From assembly GCA_965662195.1 (NCBI GenBank), contig CBFIHA010000001.1, positions 62,001-126,000 of the forward strand: a stretch of 64,000 bases of DNA, written 5' to 3'. A program made the translations under genes and the position numbers. Source of the stretch: UBA1268 sp965662195. GTDB lineage: Bacteria; Planctomycetota; Planctomycetia; Pirellulales; UBA1268. Below are positions 1 through 7,141 of this stretch, one piece after another. The notes under the pieces were generated by a model. It was not told the origin of the DNA and searched no databases. It saw nothing but the letters and a program-made list of their open reading frames with translations. Within the stretch, counting starts at the first letter, position 1; every line of letters begins with the position of its first letter.

Positions 1-420
1 GCCAGTTGGCTCAAGCCCGGGCAGTGTTTCGTCAGCAGTAATGTCACCTTCGAACAGATGATCGGGTCGGCCAACTGGAGCCAGTATTCGTCCACACCGG
101 AACTGATCCAGGCGATTGCCAACCCCAGCCTCGGCGTTGGCGCCGAGGTACCGCTGCGGGTGCATTCCCGATTCGTAGCGCCCTTTCTCGACATGGCGCT
201 GGCGTTGCTCGGCATTCCGTTGGTGGTCGGGCCGAGCCGGCGGGGCGTGTTTGTCGCGGTCGGTCTCTGCGTGCTGATGACAGTAGTCTTTTTCCTGACG
301 ACGCTCGGCTTCCACGCTCTGGCGACCAGCTACCTCCTCAGCCCCTCGCTGGCTGCCTGGGCTCCGCTGTTGCTGTTGGCCCCGCTCGCTGCCTGGCGGG
401 CACAGCCGATGTGGGAGTGA
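1..420 (+). CDS. LptF/LptG-family permease, C-terminal fragment
   Basis: The reading frame is open from base 1 with no start inside the window, so this is the last 139 residues of a longer gene. The fragment has a periplasmic-looking segment, then a basic/proline junction followed by three hydrophobic stretches (about residues 60-75, 82-100 and 110-132). The pattern of a P..D...LLGIPL segment, a short SRR turn and a final LAAWAPLLLL helix is typical of the C-terminal membrane half of YjgP/YjgQ (LptF/LptG) permeases. These carry lipopolysaccharide from the inner membrane to the periplasmic bridge. Which paralogue it is cannot be told from this part. fliW follows 218 bp downstream on the same strand. 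The call rests on the membrane pattern only. Confidence 0.65.
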   Translation, partial: ASWLKPGQCFVSSNVTFEQMIGSANWSQYSSTPELIQAIANPSLGVGAEVPLRVHSRFVAPFLDMALALLGIPLVVGPSRRGVFVAVGLCVLMTVVFFLTTLGFHALATSYLLSPSLAAWAPLLLLAPLAAWRAQPMWE

Positions 421-549
421 ATCGGAACCATTGGCGGCCGGAAAAACCGTGTCAACCCCGCCAACCATCCGGCCGGCAGAGTTTTCCCGACCCCGCCGTT
501 TTCGCCAGGCCTTTTTTCTCGACCCGAACCGCCCTTGCTGCCGATGGTA

Positions 550-640
550 ACGAGGTAGGGAGGAGGTGGGAGCCTGCTCCCCCGGCGACGCAGAATGGTC
601 GACGCCGGGATGATGCCCGGCGAAGGAGTGCCAGACCAAT
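550..640 (+). promoter_or_regulatory. fliW leader with GGA motifs and hairpins (candidate CsrA target)
   Basis: Five GGA triplets lie within about 70 nt upstream of fliW, at 559-561, 562-564, 569-571, 608-610 and 625-627. A perfect 7-bp hairpin (603-609 with 616-622, loop ATGATG) abuts the Shine-Dalgarno AAGGAG at 623-628. A second small hairpin, GGGAG/CTCCC, sits at 568-581. CsrA is known to bind GGA in hairpin loops and at ribosome-binding sites, so this leader looks like a CsrA target. That is inference from sequence alone. Confidence 0.45.
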
Positions 641-1079
641 GCGGATCAACACCACCCGATTCGGACGGATCGATGTCGATGCGGCCGACCTGCTGACCTT
701 TCCCAGTGGCCTGCCCGGCCTTGAGCATTGTCGCGAGTGGGCCCTGCTCGCTGACGCCGACAACGATGCACTCGGCTGGTTGCAGAGCACTGCCCGCGGG
801 GATGTGGCGATTGCGGTAGTCAGCCCGCGGCGGTTCGTCCCGCAGTATCAGGTTCGCATCCCGCGGAGTGAACTGACCCCGCTGCGGCTCCATGACATTC
901 GGCAGGCTCAACTGGTCGTCATTGTCGGCAAGAATGCGACAGGCCTCACCCTTAATCTGAAAGCGCCAATCGTTATCAACCTTGAAGAACGCACAGGCAG
1001 GCAGGTTGTCGCCAGCGGCGACCTGCCAATGGCACATCAACTCGATCCAAATCTGACCGCGCTGAAAAAGAGCGCATAA
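639..1079 (+). CDS. fliW: Flagellar assembly factor / CsrA antagonist FliW
   Basis: This 146-residue protein has the FliW pattern: an N-terminal strand with FGRIDVDAADLLTFPSGLPGLE, then a WALL segment, and a later block VIVGKNATGLTLNLKAPIVIN. FliW binds CsrA away from the RNA surface and also binds flagellin, coupling flagellin supply to translation. The start at 639 was chosen because AAGGAG lies at 623-628, 10 nt upstream; the longer open frame from 411 encodes an arginine-rich stretch unlike FliW. csrA follows 61 bp downstream in the same direction, the usual FliW-CsrA pairing. No other flagellar gene is in the window. Confidence 0.93.
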   Translation: MRINTTRFGRIDVDAADLLTFPSGLPGLEHCREWALLADADNDALGWLQSTARGDVAIAVVSPRRFVPQYQVRIPRSELTPLRLHDIRQAQLVVIVGKNATGLTLNLKAPIVINLEERTGRQVVASGDLPMAHQLDPNLTALKKSA

Positions 1080-1084
1080 TTCGA

Positions 1085-1140
1085 CGACAGCCGACACGGT
1101 GGATCGTCGGCGCTGCAAAGACATCAGGAAGGACCCAGCG
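1085..1140 (+). promoter_or_regulatory. csrA leader hairpin with GGA in the loop and GGA-GGA at the ribosome site
   Basis: CCGAC at 1091-1095 pairs with GTCGG at 1106-1110, leaving a 10-nt loop that contains GGA at 1101-1103. The ribosome-binding stretch AGGAAGGA (1126-1133) holds two more GGA motifs just before the ATG at 1141. This arrangement matches known CsrA autoregulatory leaders. No experiment is available here, so the role is inferred. Confidence 0.5.
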
Positions 1141-1410
1141 ATGCTCGTACTCTCCAGACAACGTGATGAAAGCATCATGATCGGCGACACCATCGTCGTG
1201 ACGATCGTCGATATTCGAGGAGACAAAGTGCGGCTGGGCATCAATGCGCCGGCGGAGATCCCCGTACACCGCCAAGAGGTCTACGAGGCGATCCAGCGGG
1301 AGAACCTGCGGGCGGCCAGTCTCGACCCGGAAGAAACCGAGGGCCTTCGCGGGATGACCACCCGCCGTGGCAGCCCCGACCAGGCGCCATCAAAGGGCCG
1401 CCCCCGGTAG
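1141..1410 (+). CDS. csrA: Carbon storage regulator CsrA (copy 1)
   Basis: CsrA is a small dimeric RNA-binding protein that blocks or stabilises mRNAs by binding GGA motifs. The 89 residues begin MLVLSRQRDESIMIGD, include the core VDIRGDKVRLGINAP, and carry EIPVHRQEVYEAI, the second half of the RNA-binding surface. The conserved residues L4, R6 and the later VHR arginine are present. The tail of about 30 residues after the core is basic and divergent. Start 1141 is fixed by the invariant MLVLSR start and a GGA-rich Shine-Dalgarno. It lies directly behind fliW, its usual antagonist. A second csrA is at 16,012. Confidence 0.96.
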   Translation: MLVLSRQRDESIMIGDTIVVTIVDIRGDKVRLGINAPAEIPVHRQEVYEAIQRENLRAASLDPEETEGLRGMTTRRGSPDQAPSKGRPR

Positions 1411-1483
1411 CAGGCCGACGAAGCGCTCGGCGGCTGGCCTATCCGCGGTTTGGTGTCCCCAGCCTGCGGGCCGATCGGGGTGT

Positions 1484-1508
1484 CGCCCAGCCCGATTCCG
1501 GCTGGGCG
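1484..1508. terminator. Hairpin between convergent csrA and thioredoxin-like gene
   Basis: A perfect 9-bp stem, CGCCCAGCC (1484-1492) with GGCTGGGCG (1500-1508), has a 7-nt loop and lies between two convergent genes. There is no strong T tract on either strand. It is a plausible bidirectional transcription end, but intrinsic termination is not proven by sequence. Confidence 0.4.
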
Positions 1509-1571
1509 GAAATTACAAATGGTGTGTTCCGTGGACGTCCGATAGCTGGCTTACTGGACGGCAATCTCCCG

Positions 1572-2156
1572 TCAGCCTTGCGGGAAATAGTCCGGCTCGT
1601 TGCCCACTTTCCACTTGATGTTGCAGCCGATGCTCGGCTTTTGTGGCTCAGGGAGGGGCTGTCCGGAGAGCACCGCATCGATGGCCTGGCGGAGATCGGC
1701 CCCGGTGACCGGAATTCCGCTGTCGGGACGGCTGTCATCGAGCTGCCCGCGGTAGACCAGCCTGCGGTCGGCGTCAAAGAGAAAAAAGTCGGGGGTGCAG
1801 GCGGCGTGGTAGGCCTTGGCGACTTCCTGCGTTTCGTCGTAGAGATAGGGAAAGCAGTAGCCTCGCTCCTCACTCTCCCGCACCATCTGCTCGGGGGAGT
1901 CGGCTGGGTGCGTCGCCACATCGTTTGAACTGATCGCGACAACACCGATTCCCTGGGGCAGATAATCGTGGCCGATCGCAGCCAACTGGTCAGCCACATG
2001 TTTGACGAACGGGCAGTGGTTGCAGATGAACATGACAACCGTGCCCCGGGGGCCGGCGACATCGGCCAGGGTGAGCGTTTGGCCATCGACATTGACCAAT
2101 GAAAAGTCTGGGGCGGACGTGCCGAGGGGCAGCATGGTGCTGGGGGTGCGAACCAT
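1572..2156 (-). CDS. Thioredoxin-like (AhpC/TSA-type redoxin) protein
   Basis: This 194-residue protein has the peroxiredoxin/thioredoxin-like fold signature APDFSLVNVDGQTLTLAD near the N-terminus and a CNHC motif at residues 45-48 after strand VVMFI. A later block, TPDFFLFDADRRLVYRGQLDD, is typical of the ResA/TlpA-like 'thioredoxin family protein' group often annotated as a redoxin. It has no signal peptide, so it probably acts in the cytoplasm on disulfides or peroxides; the substrate is unknown. Start 2156 was chosen over 2171 because GGAGGT precedes it at a good distance. It is the last gene of a long minus-strand run behind tatD. Confidence 0.8.
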   Translation of the reverse strand: MVRTPSTMLPLGTSAPDFSLVNVDGQTLTLADVAGPRGTVVMFICNHCPFVKHVADQLAAIGHDYLPQGIGVVAISSNDVATHPADSPEQMVRESEERGYCFPYLYDETQEVAKAYHAACTPDFFLFDADRRLVYRGQLDDSRPDSGIPVTGADLRQAIDAVLSGQPLPEPQKPSIGCNIKWKVGNEPDYFPQG

Positions 2157-2209
2157 CAGGAGAACCTCCAAAAAGTGGGCGGGGATGGAAGGATTCGATC
2201 GATTGGCGT

Positions 2210-2989
2210 TCAGGACTCCTGCTGGCGAAACAGCCGGCAGGCATTGGCGGTTGTGGTCGCGGCAAGGCTTTCCAGCGATTCGCCCCGGGCGATCGCCAGG
2301 CAGCGGGCGGTGTGAATCACGTGGGCCGGTTCGTTCCGTCGTCCCCGCAGTGGCTCGGGCGAAAGAAACGGACTGTCGGTCTCAATCAGCAGCCGGTCGG
2401 CCGGCACGGTTGTGGCAACCTGCCGGATGGACTCAGCTGACCGGAAGGTCACCATGCCGGCAAAACCGAGGAAGAAGCCCAAGTCGACCGCCTCGGCAGC
2501 CTCTTCAGCGGTCCCGGTAAAGCTGTGGAGCACGCCCGTCAGTGGCCCGTGGTGACGGGCGGCCACGAGTGTGTCGAGGATGTCACGGATGCTCTCCCGG
2601 CAATGGATAACAAGAGGTAGGCCAAGTTTCTGGGCCAGCCGGATGTGTCGGTCGAAATAGTCCCGCTGCACCTCGCGGGAAGCGGTGTCGCGGTACCAGT
2701 CGAGGCCGGTTTCGCCAACAGCCGCCACTCGCCCCGAGACTATTAGCCGGGTAACCCGGTCCCACTCATCGGGCTCGATTTCAGTCGTGTCGTTGGGATG
2801 GATGCCAGCGGCGCAGACCAATCCGGGCTCCATCGCACAGAGGGTTGCCGCAGCTTCACTATCGGCCGCCCGGGTACCGATCACCGTCAGCCGGGAGACG
2901 CCCGCCGCCCGACTCCGGGCGAGCACGTCCGCAAGTTCCCCGCCGTAGCGAAGCGGATCGAGGTGGCAGTGGCTGTCGTAAAATTCCAT
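2210..2989 (-). CDS. tatD: TatD family metal-dependent hydrolase / DNase
   Basis: This 259-residue protein has all the TatD metal-binding features: the N-terminal DSHCHLD (His7 and His9), a glutamate in AVGETGLD, IHCRES, LHSFTGT and C-terminal IETDSPFLSP. TatD enzymes are TIM-barrel nucleases of the amidohydrolase superfamily and act in the cytoplasm on DNA 3' ends or in RNA quality control. Its length matches the family. It sits 20 bp downstream of an unrecognised small gene and 53 bp upstream of a redoxin gene, at the tail of the complex I run, so it may be read from the same transcript. The link to respiration is not obvious. Confidence 0.93.
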   Translation of the reverse strand: MEFYDSHCHLDPLRYGGELADVLARSRAAGVSRLTVIGTRAADSEAAATLCAMEPGLVCAAGIHPNDTTEIEPDEWDRVTRLIVSGRVAAVGETGLDWYRDTASREVQRDYFDRHIRLAQKLGLPLVIHCRESIRDILDTLVAARHHGPLTGVLHSFTGTAEEAAEAVDLGFFLGFAGMVTFRSAESIRQVATTVPADRLLIETDSPFLSPEPLRGRRNEPAHVIHTARCLAIARGESLESLAATTTANACRLFRQQES

Positions 2990-3009
2990 GGGGCCACCGT
3001 CGGGATGCG

Positions 3010-3510
3010 TCAGCCTGTCGACACCGGACCGGCGGCCGCTGCTCGCCCGGCAAGCCGGGCCTGCTGTTGGGCGAGCAGATCAAGATGCCCGTCGATCGCC
3101 GCCCGCACCTCCCGCACGAGTTCGGCTGTCCGCCCAGCGGTGAAACCCCCGTGACCGGCAACCACATCGGCTTCGTCCACAAGGGCAACGATCTCCCGTT
3201 GCCGCTGGGTCAGATCGGCGACAACCCGGCCGACCAGAAATCCAAGATCGGCATCGTGCCAGCCGGTGAACGAAAGCGGAAAGGCCGAATGCGGCGACTC
3301 GAGTTCCTCATCAATGAGTATCGTTTCCGCCCGGTTGATGAAGTTTTGATGGTCGGCAGCCAGATCGGCTAACGCCAGTTTCAAATTCTCGTCGCCCCGG
3401 TACGTCCAGATGCCTGATTCGGCCAGATACATCAATGGAGAACGCCGCAGCAACCGAATCAGCCGGGTCAGCACGCCGCCACACGCCCGGCGAGCATCAT
3501 AGGTTGTCAT
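3010..3510 (-). CDS. Conserved hypothetical protein, mostly alpha-helical
   Basis: I do not recognise this 166-residue protein. It has no signal peptide or membrane segment. It looks mainly helical, with a central charged block (LADLAADHQNFINRAE) and a C-terminal helix rich in Leu, Gln and Ala. Histidines and acidic residues recur in helical positions, which could suggest a ferritin-like four-helix bundle, but I cannot show metal ligands. Start 3510 was preferred to 3552 because GGGAG lies about 8 nt upstream. It follows nuoN by 45 bp and precedes tatD, so it may be an accessory gene of the complex I transcript or simply a passenger. Confidence 0.6.
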   Translation of the reverse strand: MTTYDARRACGGVLTRLIRLLRRSPLMYLAESGIWTYRGDENLKLALADLAADHQNFINRAETILIDEELESPHSAFPLSFTGWHDADLGFLVGRVVADLTQRQREIVALVDEADVVAGHGGFTAGRTAELVREVRAAIDGHLDLLAQQQARLAGRAAAAGPVSTG

Positions 3511-3555
3511 CGCGCACACTCCCAGAACCGACCCAGCCGGGCCCACCACCATCGA

Positions 3556-5202
3556 TCACGAGGCGATCGCTCCGGCCAACCGGGCCGCTGCATAGAGACC
3601 TGACCAAAAAATTCCGAACACAACGACCGGCACAACGAGTCCAGTCACCATAGCGCCGGAAATCGAGACCAGCGGAAACGGTTCCGAGACGCGATCTTCA
3701 GGCAGCGGATCAAAGGTCATTACCTTCAGCACCCGCAGGTAATAGAAGAGGCCAATCACCGTGTTCAATCCACCAACGACCAACAACAGGAGCATCAGCG
3801 GCCGCTCGCTGCCGGACGTGATGGCATCAACCAGTGAGGAAAAGACAAGGAACTTCGCCACAAAACCAGACAGCGGAGGAAGCCCGATCAGGCTCACCAG
3901 CACCACCGCCATGGCCACGACAATTCCCGGGCTGGTTCGGACCAGCCCCCCGTAGGCTGCGATCTCCTCACTCCGGAGCTGGTTCCGCAGCAGGGCGACA
4001 ATTCCGAAGGCACCAAGATTCATGAACAGGTAGGTCGCCAAATAAAAGGCCACCGCCGTCACCGCATCACGGGCTCCGGCCGGCGTGGTGGCGGCCATGG
4101 CCACGGCCGCGGCCACCGCCATCATCAGGTAGCCGGCATGAGCGATGGTCGAGTAGGCGAGCAGACGCTTCATATTCGACTGCCCGTAGGCGGCCAGGTT
4201 GCCGAAGGTGCAGGTGATCGCCGCCAGCAGGCCGATGACGTAGACAATGAAATGCCGGGCATCGACCAGTGCCGTCACGGTGGCGGCGACCGCTGAATCG
4301 GCGGCACCCACCGGCATGCCGAACCCGAAAGCGACCCGTATCAACAACGCAACCGCCGCTGCCTTGCTGGCGACCGAAAGGAAGGCCCCGACCTCGGCTG
4401 CAGCCCCCTCAAAAACGTCGGGGCACCAGAAGTGAAAGGGGACCGCCGAAAGCTTGAACGCGAGCCCGACAGTAAGCATCAGACCACCAAGGCAGAGCAC
4501 CATCGCGCTGCCGCTGGTACCCCCCGCCGAGAGCACCCGGGCCAACTCCCCCGGCAAGGCTGGCAACTGGAGCGTTCCAAGCACACCGGCAATCAGGCTG
4601 ATACCGTAAAGCATGACTCCGGCAGCACCGGCACCGTAGACGGCATATTTGAGGGCAGCCTCCGAACTCGCCCGACGTCCCTTGAGCATGCCGGCCAACA
4701 CGTACGATGGCACGCTCGCCATCTCGACGGCCATAAAGACCATCAGCAGATGGTTGGCTGACGCCATCAGGCACATCCCCAGGCTGCTGCCCAGCACCAG
4801 GGCATAGAAATCTGCGCCGTCTTCACGATCTGGAATGCCGGAAAGCTTCGTCAACAGGATGTAGAGCACCAGAAAGCCACTCAAAAGCAGACGCAAAAAG
4901 GCAGTCAGCGAGTCGAACACCAACAGTCCACTAAAAATTTCCTGCCGCCCGCCAGCCGATGCCAGAATCGCATCGCCGGGAAGTCCACCCAGCCGCAGAA
5001 AATCGGTGTAGGCATACCACGTGGCGAAGCAGACACCACCTAGTGCCAGCAGTCCCGAATCGACCCGACGCAACAGCGGCAGCATCCGGCACAACAGGAG
5101 CAGCACGATGGTGACAACCAGCGTGAGTTCCGGCCGGAACAGTGGCAACGAAACACCAACGGTGTCCTTGAACAGGTCGCTCAGCAGGGTGCCGATATTC
5201 AT
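3556..5202 (-). CDS. nuoN: NADH-quinone oxidoreductase subunit N
   Basis: NuoN is one of the three antiporter-like proton-pumping subunits of the complex I membrane arm. The 548-residue protein is almost wholly hydrophobic, with about 14 transmembrane segments. It carries the Mrp-like core with AVEMASVPSYVLAG (key Glu), a lysine in EAALKYAVYG, KLSAVPFHFWCPDVFEGA and NMKRLLAYSTIAHAGYLM. The length is slightly above the usual 480-500 because of loop growth. It is the last nuo gene of the operon, 62 bp behind nuoM. Confidence 0.96.
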   Translation of the reverse strand: MNIGTLLSDLFKDTVGVSLPLFRPELTLVVTIVLLLLCRMLPLLRRVDSGLLALGGVCFATWYAYTDFLRLGGLPGDAILASAGGRQEIFSGLLVFDSLTAFLRLLLSGFLVLYILLTKLSGIPDREDGADFYALVLGSSLGMCLMASANHLLMVFMAVEMASVPSYVLAGMLKGRRASSEAALKYAVYGAGAAGVMLYGISLIAGVLGTLQLPALPGELARVLSAGGTSGSAMVLCLGGLMLTVGLAFKLSAVPFHFWCPDVFEGAAAEVGAFLSVASKAAAVALLIRVAFGFGMPVGAADSAVAATVTALVDARHFIVYVIGLLAAITCTFGNLAAYGQSNMKRLLAYSTIAHAGYLMMAVAAAVAMAATTPAGARDAVTAVAFYLATYLFMNLGAFGIVALLRNQLRSEEIAAYGGLVRTSPGIVVAMAVVLVSLIGLPPLSGFVAKFLVFSSLVDAITSGSERPLMLLLLVVGGLNTVIGLFYYLRVLKVMTFDPLPEDRVSEPFPLVSISGAMVTGLVVPVVVFGIFWSGLYAAARLAGAIAS

Positions 5203-5264
5203 CTCATTCGCTCCAACAACAGTCTGTTTCCGATGGCAGCCGTTGCAGCCCCACCACGCCCGGC

Positions 5265-7088
5265 TCAGCGGGCCGGCTCAGTCTCGGCAAGGTCGCGCAG
5301 GCGGGCAGCCGGTCGCAGCGAACCTGGCCGATCCGATGCAGTAGCGACCGTGAGTTTACGGGCTCCGTCATGCACGTCGCGGGTCCAGTCGGCAAGTGAC
5401 TCAACCTGCTGATTGACCGTCGGCGTCACGTACTGGAACAACGTCTGCGGCGCGACACCGAAGACAATCGCCAGAAACACCAAGGGCGTCGCAATCGACA
5501 ATTCCCGGGCCGTGATTGGCGTGAGGGCCTCTTCATGGGGTCCATGGTATTCCGCCCCAAGGTAGACCCGCTGAATCGCCCAGAGGATGTAGGCCGCTGT
5601 CAGGATCACGGTGAAGGCCGAGATGACAGCGAGAATACGGCTGTAGTTCCAGCTTGACAGGGTGACCAGCACCTCGCCAATGAACCCGCAGAGACCGGGC
5701 AGCCCGAGGCCGGCGAAGAACACCGCGATGGCCAGGCCGCTGTAGACCGGCATTTTTCCGAAGATGCCGCCGAATTCCTGCAGGTTCCGGTGATGCACAC
5801 GGTCGTAAAGCACCCCCACCATGAAGAACATCCCGGCTGAGCTAATGCCGTGGGCCAACATCTGGAACATTGCCCCATTGACCCCCTGGGCCCAGAAGTC
5901 CCAGCGGTACTCCTGGCCGGAAACCGCACTCCAAACACCCAGACCGAGCATCACATAGCCCATGTGGCTGACCGAACTGTAGGCCACCATCCGCTTGAAG
6001 TCGGTCTGGGCCAGGGCCGCGAAGGCACCGTAGACCATCGATACCACACCAAGACCACAGACGAGCCAGGCCAGCGACAGCCCCGCCCCCGGGCAGATCG
6101 GGTAGCAGATCCGCAGAATGCCATAACCGCCGAGCTTCAGCAGCACGCCGGCGAGGATCATCGAAATCGGCGTCGGTGCCTCAACGTGCGCGTCGGGCAG
6201 CCAGGTGTGGACCGGCACCACAGGGACCTTGATCACGAAGCCGATGAGCAGCAGCAGAAATGCCCAGATTTCCAGGCTCATGCCAAACCAGACAGTAGTG
6301 GCGGCAAACGGCGAATTGGGAAGCTGCCCGATGGCAGCCAGGGCCATCAGATTGAACGTGTGCATAGCCCCTTCGGTCGCCCGGATGGTGGCAATCTCAT
6401 CGACGGCTGCCGCCGGACTGACGACGTGGGTGGCAATCAGCTGTTCGTCGGAAAGCAGATTTAGATCACTCGTGAAATAGAGCATGAGGATCGCGATCAG
6501 CATCAGCACGCTGCCGAGCAGCGTATAGAGGAAGAACTTGATCGCCGCGTACTCCCGGCGGGGCCCACCCCAGATGCCGATAAGGAAGTACATCGGTAAC
6601 AGCATCACTTCCCAGAAGACATAGAACAAAAAGAAGTCGAGCGAGACGAAGACACCCAGCATGCCGGTCTCAAGCAACAAAAAGAGCACGTGGTAGGCCT
6701 TCACATGCTTGCTGATCGGCCAACTGGCTGCGGCTGCCAGCATCGACAGAAAGGTGGTGAGCACGACCAGCGGCAGGCTGATCCCATCGACACCGAGCAG
6801 GTATTCGATTCCAAATGCATCGATCCAGGGCAGCTTGACGACAGCCTGCATGTCGGGATTGCCAAGCACAAACTGACCGGGGCCGGTCGGCCCGAACAGC
6901 TGTGGCATCGCCAGCCAGAGTGACAGCAGGAAAACCACGGCGGTCGTGCCGAGCGTAATCCACCGAATCGCTTCCTCCCGGGCCTTGGGCACGATGGGCA
7001 GCGAGAGGAAGGCCGCGACAAAGGCGGGCAGGAACACGATGAGCGTCAGGGGCCAGAAGGCGGCGTTCTCAGCGACGGCGGCGTTCAT
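5265..7088 (-). CDS. nuoM: NADH-quinone oxidoreductase subunit M
   Basis: NuoM is an antiporter-like subunit of the complex I membrane arm. The 607-residue protein has the expected order of motifs: LLGVDGISLPLVVLTTFLS, the WEVMLLPMYFLIG segment with the key glutamate, AIKFFLYTLLGS with the conserved lysine, KVPVVPVHTWLPDAHVEAPTP, and FKRMVAYSSVSHMGYVMLG. About 14 membrane segments are visible. It is some 100 residues longer than typical NuoM; the extra length is a loop between the first helices and an extended C-terminal tail rich in Arg/Ala. It lies between nuoL and nuoN. Confidence 0.97.
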   Translation of the reverse strand: MNAAVAENAAFWPLTLIVFLPAFVAAFLSLPIVPKAREEAIRWITLGTTAVVFLLSLWLAMPQLFGPTGPGQFVLGNPDMQAVVKLPWIDAFGIEYLLGVDGISLPLVVLTTFLSMLAAAASWPISKHVKAYHVLFLLLETGMLGVFVSLDFFLFYVFWEVMLLPMYFLIGIWGGPRREYAAIKFFLYTLLGSVLMLIAILMLYFTSDLNLLSDEQLIATHVVSPAAAVDEIATIRATEGAMHTFNLMALAAIGQLPNSPFAATTVWFGMSLEIWAFLLLLIGFVIKVPVVPVHTWLPDAHVEAPTPISMILAGVLLKLGGYGILRICYPICPGAGLSLAWLVCGLGVVSMVYGAFAALAQTDFKRMVAYSSVSHMGYVMLGLGVWSAVSGQEYRWDFWAQGVNGAMFQMLAHGISSAGMFFMVGVLYDRVHHRNLQEFGGIFGKMPVYSGLAIAVFFAGLGLPGLCGFIGEVLVTLSSWNYSRILAVISAFTVILTAAYILWAIQRVYLGAEYHGPHEEALTPITARELSIATPLVFLAIVFGVAPQTLFQYVTPTVNQQVESLADWTRDVHDGARKLTVATASDRPGSLRPAARLRDLAETEPAR

Positions 7089-7141
7089 GAGATGATCCAG
7101 AGCAGGTGGGGAGCGGAGAAGAGTGAACGAGGAAGCCGGAT

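Noticed and set aside
330..1244. Long minus-strand open frame over fliW and csrA
   Set aside because: It is antisense to two clear genes, has no known motif, and is Arg/Pro/Ser-rich, as expected for a shadow in high G+C DNA.
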